Positions 58,101 to 64,000 of a DNA stretch of 64,000 nt are shown here, piece after piece (the first letter of the stretch is position 1; every line of letters starts with the position of its first letter). The notes under the pieces were generated by a model. The model was not told the origin of the DNA. It made no database searches and was given only the letters and a program-made list of their open reading frames with translations. The stretch covers positions 35,576,197 to 35,640,196 of the forward strand of contig NC_134509.1 in the NCBI RefSeq assembly GCF_027942865.1, read 5' to 3'. The stretch is from Odontesthes bonariensis (lineage: Eukaryota; Chordata; Actinopteri; Atheriniformes; Atherinopsidae). The position numbers were made by a program, and so were the translations under genes.

Positions 58101-61100
58101 TTAACCTATGATGGTCTCAACCTTTCAAGTCTTCAGCAAAGAATGCATAGCATCAATATTTTCAAGACACAAATTATTATAATTTTACAAAGAAGTATTG
58201 ATCGGCATGAGGGTATAGTTTAGAATTGCAGTAGAAGGTTAACCTTCTTATGGTTGGTTTTTCAAATTTCTTGTTTTTAGCTTAGAGTATTAGTGGTTTA
58301 GATTATTTGTTCCCATATGTCATTTGGAATCAAAGTCTTTCTTTTGAGCTCCAAAAACAGTAAGGTTGTCTGTTAAAGAGAGTTTATCCAGTCCTTTGTG
58401 GGTGATTGGCTAGTTTAGTTCCCAGAGGCACATTAAGCCATTTGAGTGCCATCCTTACTTGCAAACAACATAATTATTGATGTTAATGTTAACCTACTAT
58501 GATAACATTATCATGTATTTAGACTTTGTTTAGCTAAGAAACAAAGTCAGGATTATCCCTTGTTAACTTTGATTATCATAATCATGTGATTATGTTGTGT
58601 TGCCATTTTTGTACAAATTCAAACTGATAACATTTCAATTCGATATAAAAGTATGGTAGAAAGTTAAAATAGTAGAACGTAAGTCATTGTATTTTTAGTC
58701 ATCTCCTTGACCTAAGGCGATGAATAAACTGCGTGGTTTATTAATTTGACTAATTGGCCAACTGTAGGAAGAGTGGCTTTTTACCGCAACTCAAAGCTTT
58801 AGAAATGGTTTTACATTCCTGCCTTCATCTATTCTTCACCACAGTTTTATCAGAGAGGTCTACAGACAAGGTCCTAGGACATTTTCCTTTTTTTTCCCAT
58901 TCAGTTTGCCAGATGTGAACTTTGTGTCAAGTTCTAGACACATCACAAGAACAATTAAACCAAATTGAATGCATCTGACCACAGTAAAAAATCTCAGTAA
59001 TTTTGTAAATTAAATTTAAGCTTTTAATTTGTCCAAATTTACAAACTGTTGATGAAATGACTAAATCACTCACATTGAATCCTCTGTGTGCATTACAGGT
59101 GCAGCATCGCATTACAGGACAGGTGATGGCGCTGAAAATGAACACACTTGCAAGTAACAAAGCTAACATGCTACGAGAAGTGCAGCTTATGAACAGACTT
59201 TGCCATCCAAACATACTCAGGTAGGGAGAAACATGATATTTGTGCTGAAATAAATTTTTTTCATTGTCCAGAGAAACGTTTTCAACATCTACTCATTCAA
59301 AGCCAGTCACTATACTTTTATTCATGTCATTCGTTCTGTAACTTTTCATTGCTATCGTTGTGTTATATGTTCATTGAAAAAAATGACCTGTGAGGTCAAG
59401 TTAAAGGGGAATTCCGGGGCATTTGAAGCGCAATCCCATTGCTAGAGGTTGTCAAATACTGACAGTAGGACACAGACTGGTGCAAATCGGCGCTCCCTGT
59501 GCGGCGATTGCGCTGTTTGCGCAGCCTGTCATGCTAGCCAAATACGTGGTGACCAAGGGGCAGGTGCTAAACCTTCCACGTAAAACAACAACTTGCACAC
59601 TGCAGAAACGTCACACCACTTTATAAACCATCCGACAATAAAGTCACAAGCCTTACCATCAAAACCATATGCATGGTTCTCACATTACTGGCATGGGGAC
59701 GTTACAAAACAACTTTATCATACGCAGTTTTTCTAATATTCAGTGTATGTGTTAATGTTTAATGTCTTCTCACGATTGGAAGGAAAACATGTTTAGATTT
59801 AATTGTGTATCTGTTTTGAATTACAAAAATAAGCCAACTTTTAGCAGCATTTTAATGAACCATTGAAGAATTTTTCTGATAAGTCTAAACTCAAATGATC
59901 TGTAATAGCAAAATAATTTTTTTTTTTTTTTTTGTGTTCTAAATTAGTCAAAAACTGAAATCTCTAAAGGTTTTTTTTATGCATCAAAGCAGTTACAATG
60001 CTGGTTTGAAACTAGTCTCTAACTTAGAACTAGTTATTTCTGCTTCAACTGCCATAGCCCTGAAAAAGCAGCACAAACTCTTTCCTGGTCAGGAAACAAA
60101 GAACAAAAGTTTAGAATAGCTCATGTCAAGTACGGGAAGCAAGGTTATGGAGACCAACTCAAATGTGATCGCTACTTTTAAAAGCCAGCTCAGCATCTAG
60201 TCTTTTTAATTCCAGAAAGAGCAATAAATACCTGAGATTCAACATGGCAACAAAGTTGAAGCAGCAGTGTAAGCACAATGCTCAGTGTGTCTCATTCCTG
60301 CTATTTAATGATTTATTGTCACAAGTTGTATTTGTGAATGCTGCCTGATCTGCAGCATAGAGTGGCGTTCACAATTACTGTTTTCAGTTGAATTTATAAT
60401 CCATGTTTGGAACAATGGCAGGCAGTGAAGTGAAGGAATGACATGGTTCTGTGATAGCTCTCTGACAGTGGAAGATCTTAGCTGGATCTTTATAGAACCA
60501 GATAAGAACTGACTATAGCCCCAGTCCTGAGCTAGCACTGGAACACTTTAATGCTGTTTCCACATGTTAGTAATGTACTTCTTAATCCAGATTCATCTTT
60601 GTCAATGCAAAATAGTGACTGAGGCTGTTGTTTCAGATCAGGTTAAGTCAAATTATATCCGAATGAACAAATTAATAAAAATGATTTAATGAACATAAAG
60701 AACAACACTGCCCACCCTCAACATAACGGTGTTGAAACAAAGGAGTGTGAACGATACAGAAGGTAGTTCCTGCCAGCAACAATGTCCATTAATAATAACA
60801 ACAAAATGTCAAGTACGGGAAGCAAGGTTATGGAGACCAACTCAAATGTGATCGCTACTTTTAAAAGCCAGCTCAGCATCTAGTCTTTTTAATTCCAGAA
60901 AGAGCAATAAATACCTGAGATTCAACATGGCAACAAAGTTGAAGCAGCAGTGTAAGCACAATGCTCAGTGTGTCTCATTCCTGCTATTTAATGATTTATT
61001 GTCACAAGTTGTATTTGTGAATGCTGCCTGATCTGCAGCATAGAGTGGCGTTCACAATTACTGTTTTCAGTTGAATTTATAATCCATGTTTGGAACAATG

Positions 61101-64000
61101 GCAGGCAGTGAAGTGAAGGAATGACATGGTTCTGTGATAGCTCTCTGACAGTGGAAGATCTTAGCTGGATCTTTATAGAACCAGATAAGAACTGACTATA
61201 GCCCCAGTCCTGAGCTAGCACTGGAACACTTTAATGCTGTTTCCACATGTTAGTAATGTACTTCTTAATCCAGATTCATCTTTGTCAATGCAAAATAGTG
61301 ACTGAGGCTGTTGTTTCAGATCAGGTTAAGTCAAATTATATCCGAATGAACAAATTAATAAAAATGATTTAATGAACATAAAGAACAACACTGCCCACCC
61401 TCAACATAACGGTGTTGAAACAAAGGAGTGTGAACGATACAGAAGGTAGTTCCTGCCAGCAACAATGTCCATTAATAATAACAACAAAATGATGATCGTT
61501 CGAAAAAAATTACAACATTATTAGTTCCCTTTGGGATAAATAAAGCTTTTTTTTTTCATTTGAATTAATTTCATCTTGAAAGTTCCATCCTGAGTTTGCA
61601 TGTTCTCCACTTGTATGCGTGGTTTCTCACCAGGTACTCGGCTTCCTCCCACCATCAAAAAACATGCATGTTAGGTTAACTGGTGACTCTAAATTGACCC
61701 TAGGAGTGAGTGTGCGCGTGAATGGTTGTATGTCTTGTTTGTCTCTGTGGCCCTGTGATGGACCCTGCCTCTCGCCCAAAAACAGCTGGGATAGGCTCCA
61801 GCCCCCACGCAACGCTAAACTGGATTAAAGTGATACTCCGGAGTAGATTCAACCTGGGGTCATTTGAACCGTGATATCCAGCCAAGTAGCCCACCCGCAG
61901 TTTTTTCGATATTGGCTGAACATCAGCTGAGTTACTGAGTTATCCCGAATAGCTTAGTACAAGGGTAAATGGATCCTGGTCCGTATCTCCAAAATTACCA
62001 CACTAAAATCACATGCCATGACACCAAACTTCTACAGTAGTACAAATATGGTCTGTACTCACCAAACGATGCATTTGGAAGTTTGAAAATAGTCCAGGAG
62101 TTTATTATTATCAACACAAGCCTGATAGCTTCTCTGCAGCTAAAGCTGCGTCGACGTCACTTCAGGGAGCTGGGAGCTTCAAAGTAAGATGAGGGTTGAT
62201 CTACTACTGTAGACAACAAAGCAAGGCTGCTCAATTTCTCCATTGATAAAATAATTTCACAACCCTACAACATAAAAATTCATAAAAAAACATGTAGAAT
62301 ATAGCATATACTTTGTTGTCTACAGTAGTAGATCAACCCTCATCTTACTTTGAAGCTCCCAGCTCCCTGAAGTGACGTCGACGCAGCTTTAGCTGCAGAG
62401 AAGCTATCAGGCTTGTGTTGATAATAATAAACTCCTGGACTATTTTCAAACTTCCAAATGCATCGTTTGGTGAGTACAGACCATATTTGTACTACTGTAG
62501 AAGTTTGGTGTCATGGCATGTGATTTTAGTGTGGTAATTTTGGAGATACTGCCAGGATCCATTAACCCTTGTACGAAGCTATTCGGGATAACTCTGTAAC
62601 TCAGCTGATGTTCAGCCAATATCGAAAAAACTGCGGGTGGGCTACTTGGCTGCATATCACGGTTCAAATGACCCCAGGTTGAATCTACTCCGGAGTATCA
62701 CTTTAAGTGAGCATAGAAAAATGGATCGATGGATCGAAGTTCCACACTGATGTTGGGCTGTATCTTTGTCAATATGTGACTATTTCCTCTGAGACACACA
62801 AGGGGGCGTCACATTCTCACATTTGAATCTGTATCTGTGGATGCTGTCAAATCCATTGTGCATTCAGAAGAATTAGTAAAAGTGACATTTATGACCTTTA
62901 GTAGATTTTGATGATATTTTTTATTTCTCCTCAGGTTTCTTGGGGTTTGTGTACATGAAGGTCAGCTACACGCTTTGACTGAGGTATAACTGTTGATCTT
63001 TCTTACGTGCTTACTGCATTTGCAGTTTTCTCAAACTACATAAAATGAGTTCCGTTTTTTTTATTTTTTATTTCTACCTAGTATTCAATTAATTTAGTTA
63101 TATTGATCATCATTATGCAATAAAAGTGTACGAAAACACCACATTCTGAAAGCTAGAATAAGCAAGATCATTAGTGAGCAGTGTGAATGCATTTAAAGTC
63201 ATGGTTCAACGCATTGTTTACAAAACGTTTTATCCAAATTGTTTATGTAACAATGTAACAGCAGGGTAGCCTGGCTGACGCGTCCACATCTCGATGAGAT
63301 GGTGGTCTGGGAACTAGGTGTGCATTTTCTCGTATTTGAGGCGTGGTTTACGAATACCTAGAGCCGTTTATTGGGCGCTACGAATGTCTATCAAATGGCG
63401 TCTGGTTCTTCCCATGCTGCTTTGCGCGCGATTCATAGCCAATTGTATCACTTATACCAGATGACGTATGTAGAGCGACAGAAATTTGATGAGGAAGAAT
63501 AAGACGCTTTACTGTGTATGAGAAGACGATGGCGTTTAACGATTATTAACTTGCGTTCTAAGCTACTTAAAACACTTTCTAAGGCTGCATCGAACGGTAA
63601 CGTTGTGTCCACTGCCATGTTGGATTAACACTCTACAAGCTTCGGTGTCACGCATAGACGTCGTCATCATCTTGCTGTGCCCCCCCCCCCCCCCCCCCCC
63701 CGTTCTGTGATTGGTTCCCTAACTCAGGCAAAAATAAGGGCGGTGGTTTCCAGGCTGCCTTTGCAGTGTGAATGAAATCGCGCGCAAAGCAGCATGGGAA
63801 TTCCTAGGCTAACAGCAGTGGTTAGTTGTTTAATAGAGAATCTGTTTGTCTGTCTGTCTCTATCCATCCTCTCTCTGTAGTACATAAATGGTGGCAACCT
63901 GGAGCAGCTTCTAGATAGTGATCTGTACCTGTCGTGGGGCGTCAGGATCGATCTGTCTCTGGATATCGCCCAAGGGCTGCAGTACCTGCACAGCAAGGGC
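32696..64000 (+). CDS. tesk2: Testis-specific protein kinase 2-like, 5' half (four coding exons in window)
   Basis: Dual-specificity kinase of the LIMK/TESK group, which phosphorylates cofilin. Exons 32696-32902, 59099-59220, 62935-62983 and 63881-64000 (continuing) join in frame at AAG|GTG, AG|G and GAG|TAC, giving 166 residues. The start MDYHTECCF is the first in-frame ATG after stop TGA at 32582. After [18 protein letters not shown] comes the glycine loop GSGFFSEVF. Exon 2 has VMALKMNT with the ATP-binding Lys, and [10 protein letters not shown] with the helix-C Glu. Exon 3 has [14 protein letters not shown]; exon 4 has [10 protein letters not shown] and ends LQYLHSKG just before the HRDL catalytic loop. 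[10 protein letters not shown] and MALKMNT favour TESK2 over TESK1. Intron 1 is 26.2 kb and full of transposons. Confidence 0.9.
32903..34388. other. tesk2 intron, start; nothing recognised
   Basis: AT-rich intronic sequence without a clear repeat. Confidence 0.4.
34389..34729. repeat. Foldback palindrome, ~130-base arms
   Basis: The left arm 34389-34520 starts near AAAAAGGTCCGTAAAAGCAC. The right arm 34597-34729 ends GTGCTTTTACGGACCTTTTT. They are reverse complements with few mismatches around a 76-base loop. Neither element ends nor a target duplication could be fixed; the transposon may extend further. No coding capacity. Confidence 0.8.
35435..36216 (-). mobile_element. Likely solo LTR (782 bp)
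   Basis: Starts TGTCAGGTTTTGGGG and ends GGGCGTGACA (TG...CA), with ATATT repeated on both sides (35430-35434, 36217-36221). A 5-base target duplication with TG/CA ends fits an LTR retrotransposon. Read on the minus strand the first part (TGTCACGCCCATGGACTTAC) resembles a very common fish repeat. A segment ending CCGGATTATCCCTTTAA at about 35940 may be part of a second TTAA element inside it. The LTR call rests on the ends only. Confidence 0.5.
36725..36950 (+). repeat. Tandemly duplicated exon-intron unit
   Basis: AAGCACAGAGCAGGTGCAGC followed by AG|GTGAGGATCCTGAAAAAG occurs at 36727 and again, with one or two changes, at 36885, about 158 bases later. Both copies keep donor GTGAGG. Two related units with a shared GAAAATGCAGAG / GAGAATGAAGAG end plus donor lie at 36240-36300 and 36405-36465. 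Confidence 0.7.
36952..37550. mobile_element. piggyBac-like non-autonomous element (599 bp)
   Basis: Ends CCCTTGCAAGGTGTTCG and CGAACACCTTACAAGGG are inverted repeats (one mismatch), flanked by TTAA at 36948-36951 and 37551-37554. CCC-starting ends with TTAA fit piggyBac. The motif GGTCAAAAAGACCC recurs inside. No transposase. Confidence 0.8.
37555..38257. mobile_element. TTAA foldback element (703 bp)
   Basis: Arms of about 240 bases: the left starts AGTGTTAGTTCGCCATTTTG and the right ends CAAAATGGCGAACTAACACT. TTAA flanks both sides, and the left TTAA (37551-37554) is also the right TTAA of the neighbouring piggyBac-like element. After the right TTAA (38258-38261) the host resumes with GAACATGC. 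No coding capacity. Confidence 0.85.
38433..41279 (+). mobile_element. Rex1/Babar-like LINE, ORF2 in two frames
   Basis: The first frame (38466-39599, 377 codons) is an AP-type endonuclease: [43 protein letters not shown] and LGKSDHNL hold the catalytic Glu, Asp/Asn and Asp-His pairs. The second frame (39521-41203, 560 codons) overlaps it and is the reverse transcriptase: [41 protein letters not shown] and the catalytic [10 protein letters not shown], ending [12 protein letters not shown] one-base indel near 39550 separates them. The tail reads CCCTCTGGGATAAATAAAGT then TTGAATTGAATTG repeats. The 5' end is near 38433, so ORF1 and the 5' UTR are lost. It is inserted directly upstream of the ZMYM1-like coding block. 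Confidence 0.85.
42904..43452. mobile_element. TTAA MITE inside the ZMYM1-like gene (549 bp)
   Basis: Ends AGGTAGGGTAGGAGATC and GATCCCCTACCCTGCCT (two mismatches), flanked by TTAA at 42900-42903 and 43453-43456. Host coding sequence resumes directly after it (AAGCTGGAGGACATG). Contains a GATTGGAT-type short inverted repeat and a G run at about 43209. No transposase. Confidence 0.8.
44320..45140. repeat. Diverged tandem duplication of a ~340-bp block
   Basis: 44325-44660 and 44800-45140 share ordered phrases: CTCCAAATCTAAC / CTCCAAGTCTAAC, AAACAAATCCAGGAAAGACAA, then GGTCACATGAACAAT and CCGTAATTTTACACA-like ends. They differ by many substitutions and indels, so the duplication is old. No coding frame. 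Confidence 0.65.
45141..46019. other. Intronic DNA, CpG-containing; nothing assigned
   Basis: Several CpG-rich phrases near 45580-45980 but no gene or element ends identified. Confidence 0.35.
46020..47230 (+). pseudogene. GTF2IRD2-type hAT transposase pseudogene
   Basis: 46025-46333 reads [20 protein letters not shown], then [15 protein letters not shown] and [14 protein letters not shown], the conserved DESSD and TDGAP blocks of the hAT RNase-H fold as found in GTF2IRD2/EPM2AIP1-type proteins. After a stop it goes through IYHCIIHH, then many frame changes, to a second good frame at 46740-47162: [33 protein letters not shown] and [16 protein letters not shown], the hAT C-terminal motif. It is intronless with multiple stops and lies in tesk2 intron 1. 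No inverted termini seen. Confidence 0.75.
47616..48912. mobile_element. Harbinger-type transposon, internally deleted (1297 bp)
   Basis: Inverted termini GGCCCTCATTTATCAA at both ends, with AT on each side. Plus strand: [15 protein letters not shown] at 47839, then [11 protein letters not shown] near 48010 and [20 protein letters not shown] ending at TGA 48183-48185: a Myb-like partner protein. Minus strand: 48568-48430 reads [20 protein letters not shown], then after a frameshift 48470-48243 reads [20 protein letters not shown] ending RREERIQRF. This is the C-terminal end of a HARBI1-like transposase; the catalytic core is missing. Inserted in the antisense L2. Confidence 0.8.
48913..49658. 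other. Unclassified insertion in L2, probably a DNA transposon remnant
   Basis: It separates the Harbinger from resumed L2. It starts GGTGCATTCCCACTGTAAGA and shows repeated GTTCCTATAACC phrases (48949, 49025). The minus strand at 49417-49200 encodes an Arg-rich stretch ([20 protein letters not shown]). The opening resembles CTGCATTTCTACTACAGGAA at 16657. No clear inverted ends. Confidence 0.4.
50491..50899. mobile_element. MITE nested in the hAT element (409 bp)
   Basis: TAAATCGG is repeated on both sides (50483-50490, 50900-50907), an 8-base duplication. Ends TTACCTGACTCCCG and ACGTGAGTCAGGTTAG are imperfect inverted repeats. The first 22 bases recur inside, at about 50673. Carries GGGCGGCATTATGGC-type short inverted repeats. 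No coding capacity. Confidence 0.8.
50915..51010. repeat. Subterminal CGATTCG repeats of the hAT element
   Basis: At least eight copies of GATTCGAT-like motifs in under 100 bases. Similar CGAATCG/ATCGATGAATCG motifs lie near the other end (53820-53890). Such clusters commonly serve as transposase-binding sites in hAT elements; that role here is inferred. Confidence 0.6.
54015..54415 (+). mobile_element. Decayed Rex1-like LINE fragment
   Basis: CTCGTCAACAACAGATGGTG then GACATGTTACTAAGAAAGAG matches the endonuclease region at 38690-38760. It skips to a tail with AATTTCCCTTATGGGATTAA and TAAAGTATTATTGAATTGAA. It directly abuts the L2 fragment on its left. Confidence 0.65.
54416..55368. other. 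Intronic DNA with a TA microsatellite
   Basis: (TA)n at about 55074-55112. The CpG-bearing stretch at 54540-54920 is unassigned. Confidence 0.4.
55369..55436 (+). repeat. LINE 3' tail with (TTCTA)n
   Basis: TTTCCCCCATTGGGGGATAA then ATAAAGTATTTTTCTATTCT and a run of TTCTA pentamers, the kind of repeat-generated tail that Rex1-like elements leave. The reverse tail is present at 55780-55815. Confidence 0.6.
55780..55830 (-). repeat. LINE 3' tail, antisense
   Basis: ATAGAATAGAATAGAAAAAT then ACTTTATTCAATATTCATCA, the reverse of the tail at 55390-55436. With that copy it brackets 340 bases in opposite orientation. Confidence 0.5.
56836..57193. mobile_element. MITE with long perfect inverted ends (358 bp)
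   Basis: Inverted ends of about 36 bases start AGCCCCATACACACACGTCG and end CGACGTGTGTGTATGGGGCT; the flanks are TTA (56833-56835, 57194-57196). The body is rich in TACTCGC repeats. TTA targets suggest Harbinger mobilisation. Confidence 0.8.
57360..57965. mobile_element. Tc1-like transposase 3' remnants in opposite orientations
   Basis: Plus strand 57750-57850 reads [17 protein letters not shown], then an out-of-frame equivalent of QEAWRTIPE (AGAAGCCTGGAGAACTATTC), the C-terminal part of a Tc1-like transposase around the final catalytic region. Minus strand 57500-57400 (GTCCAAAGAAAGACTTTGAA, GAACTTCAGAAAGCATGGAG) carries the same region. Both are decayed. Confidence 0.6.
57966..59098. other. 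tesk2 intron, nothing recognised
   Basis: AT-rich intronic sequence up to the acceptor CATTACAG at 59091-59098. Confidence 0.4.
59405..59640. repeat. Possible half of a TTAA foldback element
   Basis: TTAAAGGGGAATTCCGGGGC opens like the termini at 61829 and, reversed, 35940. No opposite end was found. Confidence 0.35.
60123..61490. repeat. 683-bp tandem duplication, copies apparently identical
   Basis: ATGTCAAGTACGGGAAGCAA begins at 60123 and again at 60806. The two units run in register to TAATAACAACAAAATG with no difference that I saw on reading. Both hold the same 77-codon spurious minus-strand frame. The end of each unit (CATAACGGTGTTGAAACAAA to GGTAGTTCCTGCCAGCAACA) resembles the Rex1-like 3' region. 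Confidence 0.9.
61491..61560 (+). repeat. LINE 3' tail
   Basis: AGTTCCCTTTGGGATAAATA then AAGC and a T run, the Rex1-like tail type; it follows the tandem duplication. Confidence 0.55.
61585..62745 (+). repeat. Dispersed fish repeat, split by a foldback element
   Basis: GAGTTTGCATGTTCTCCACT, CAAAAAACATGCATGTTAGG, GGGATAGGCTCCAGCCCCCA and, beyond the foldback, AAAAATGGATCGATGGATCG form one very common fish interspersed repeat. Its class is not certain to me. It is interrupted at TTAA by the element at 61829-62702. Confidence 0.6.
61829..62702. mobile_element. TTAA foldback element (874 bp)
   Basis: Two arms of about 395 bases, roughly 98% identical as reverse complements, around a loop of about 90 bases (62225-62310). 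Ends AGTGATACTCCGGAGTAGAT / ATCTACTCCGGAGTATCACT, TTAA at 61825-61828 and 62703-62706. The interrupted repeat reads through on removal. Short frames inside it are artefacts. It lies in tesk2 intron 2, 232 bases before the next exon. Confidence 0.9.
63265..63810. mobile_element. MITE with 8-bp duplication, 70 bases before a tesk2 exon (546 bp)
   Basis: AACAGCAG at 63257-63264 and 63811-63818 brackets the element; ends GGTAGCCTGG and CCTAGGCT are imperfect inverted repeats. Inside, CCCATGCTGCTTTGCGCGCG (63413) is reversed at 63778, forming a hairpin. An 8-base duplication points to hAT. Confidence 0.7.
63680..63701. repeat. Poly-C run, 22 bases
   Basis: Uninterrupted C run inside the MITE at 63265-63810; its length is likely unstable. 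Confidence 0.9.

Noticed and set aside
60305-61221. Identical 77-codon minus-strand frames at 60305-60538 and 60988-61221
   Set aside because: They are the same spurious frame seen twice because of the 683-bp tandem duplication. No domain or splice context.
61619-62667. Several 60-73 codon frames on both strands
   Set aside because: Inside a dispersed repeat and the TTAA palindrome; no coding evidence.
32696-64000. Assignment to TESK1
   Set aside because: [18 protein letters not shown] resembles TESK1, but [18 protein letters not shown] and ANMLREVQL fit TESK2 better.

Overview
The window is vertebrate nuclear DNA, almost certainly a teleost fish. Two split host genes can be read with clean GT/AG exon joins. 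The rest is dominated by transposable elements of kinds typical of fish: L2 and Rex1-like LINEs, Harbinger, hAT, Tc1-like and TTAA-target DNA elements, and a tRNA-derived SINE. I cannot name the species.

Host genes. (1) tmx2, a thioredoxin-related ER membrane protein, lies on the minus strand at 15447-22896. It has eight coding exons that join in frame into 307 codons. (2) The 5' half of a tesk2-like dual-specificity kinase lies on the plus strand. A probable non-coding first exon is near 31.4-31.57 kb; the coding exons are 32696-32902, 59099-59220, 62935-62983 and 63881 to the window end. The first coding intron is 26 kb long and carries most of the repeats in the right half.

Layout. 0-2.8 kb: minus-strand two-exon hAT-like transposase gene with two frameshifts. 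4.4-12.1 kb: two L2 LINEs head to head; the plus copy is interrupted by an unclassified insertion with an 11-bp minisatellite, a 1.2-kb hAT, and a second L2 whose 5' part is inverted. 12.5 kb: SINE. 15.1-23.0 kb: tmx2, with an internally deleted Harbinger and a small hAT-like MITE in intron 2. 23-31 kb: intergenic DNA with a MADF-type remnant, a hAT MITE, a 2.1-kb Harbinger and LINE fragments. 31.4-64 kb: tesk2. Its introns hold foldback elements, a likely solo LTR, a broken ZMYM1/DUF4371-type hAT gene split by a 2.8-kb Rex1-like LINE and several TTAA elements, a GTF2IRD2-type hAT pseudogene, an L2 hit by a Harbinger, an unclassified segment and a 3.4-kb BED-finger hAT, several MITEs, a 683-bp tandem duplication, and an 874-bp TTAA palindrome.

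Aside from tmx2 and tesk2, every protein-coding trace recognised belongs to a mobile element or a transposase-derived gene, and all of these are broken. I found no new biological system. The most informative signals are insertion footprints: exact 8-bp, TTAA, TTA and 5-bp target duplications that give the order of insertion, including two TTAA elements that share one TTAA.
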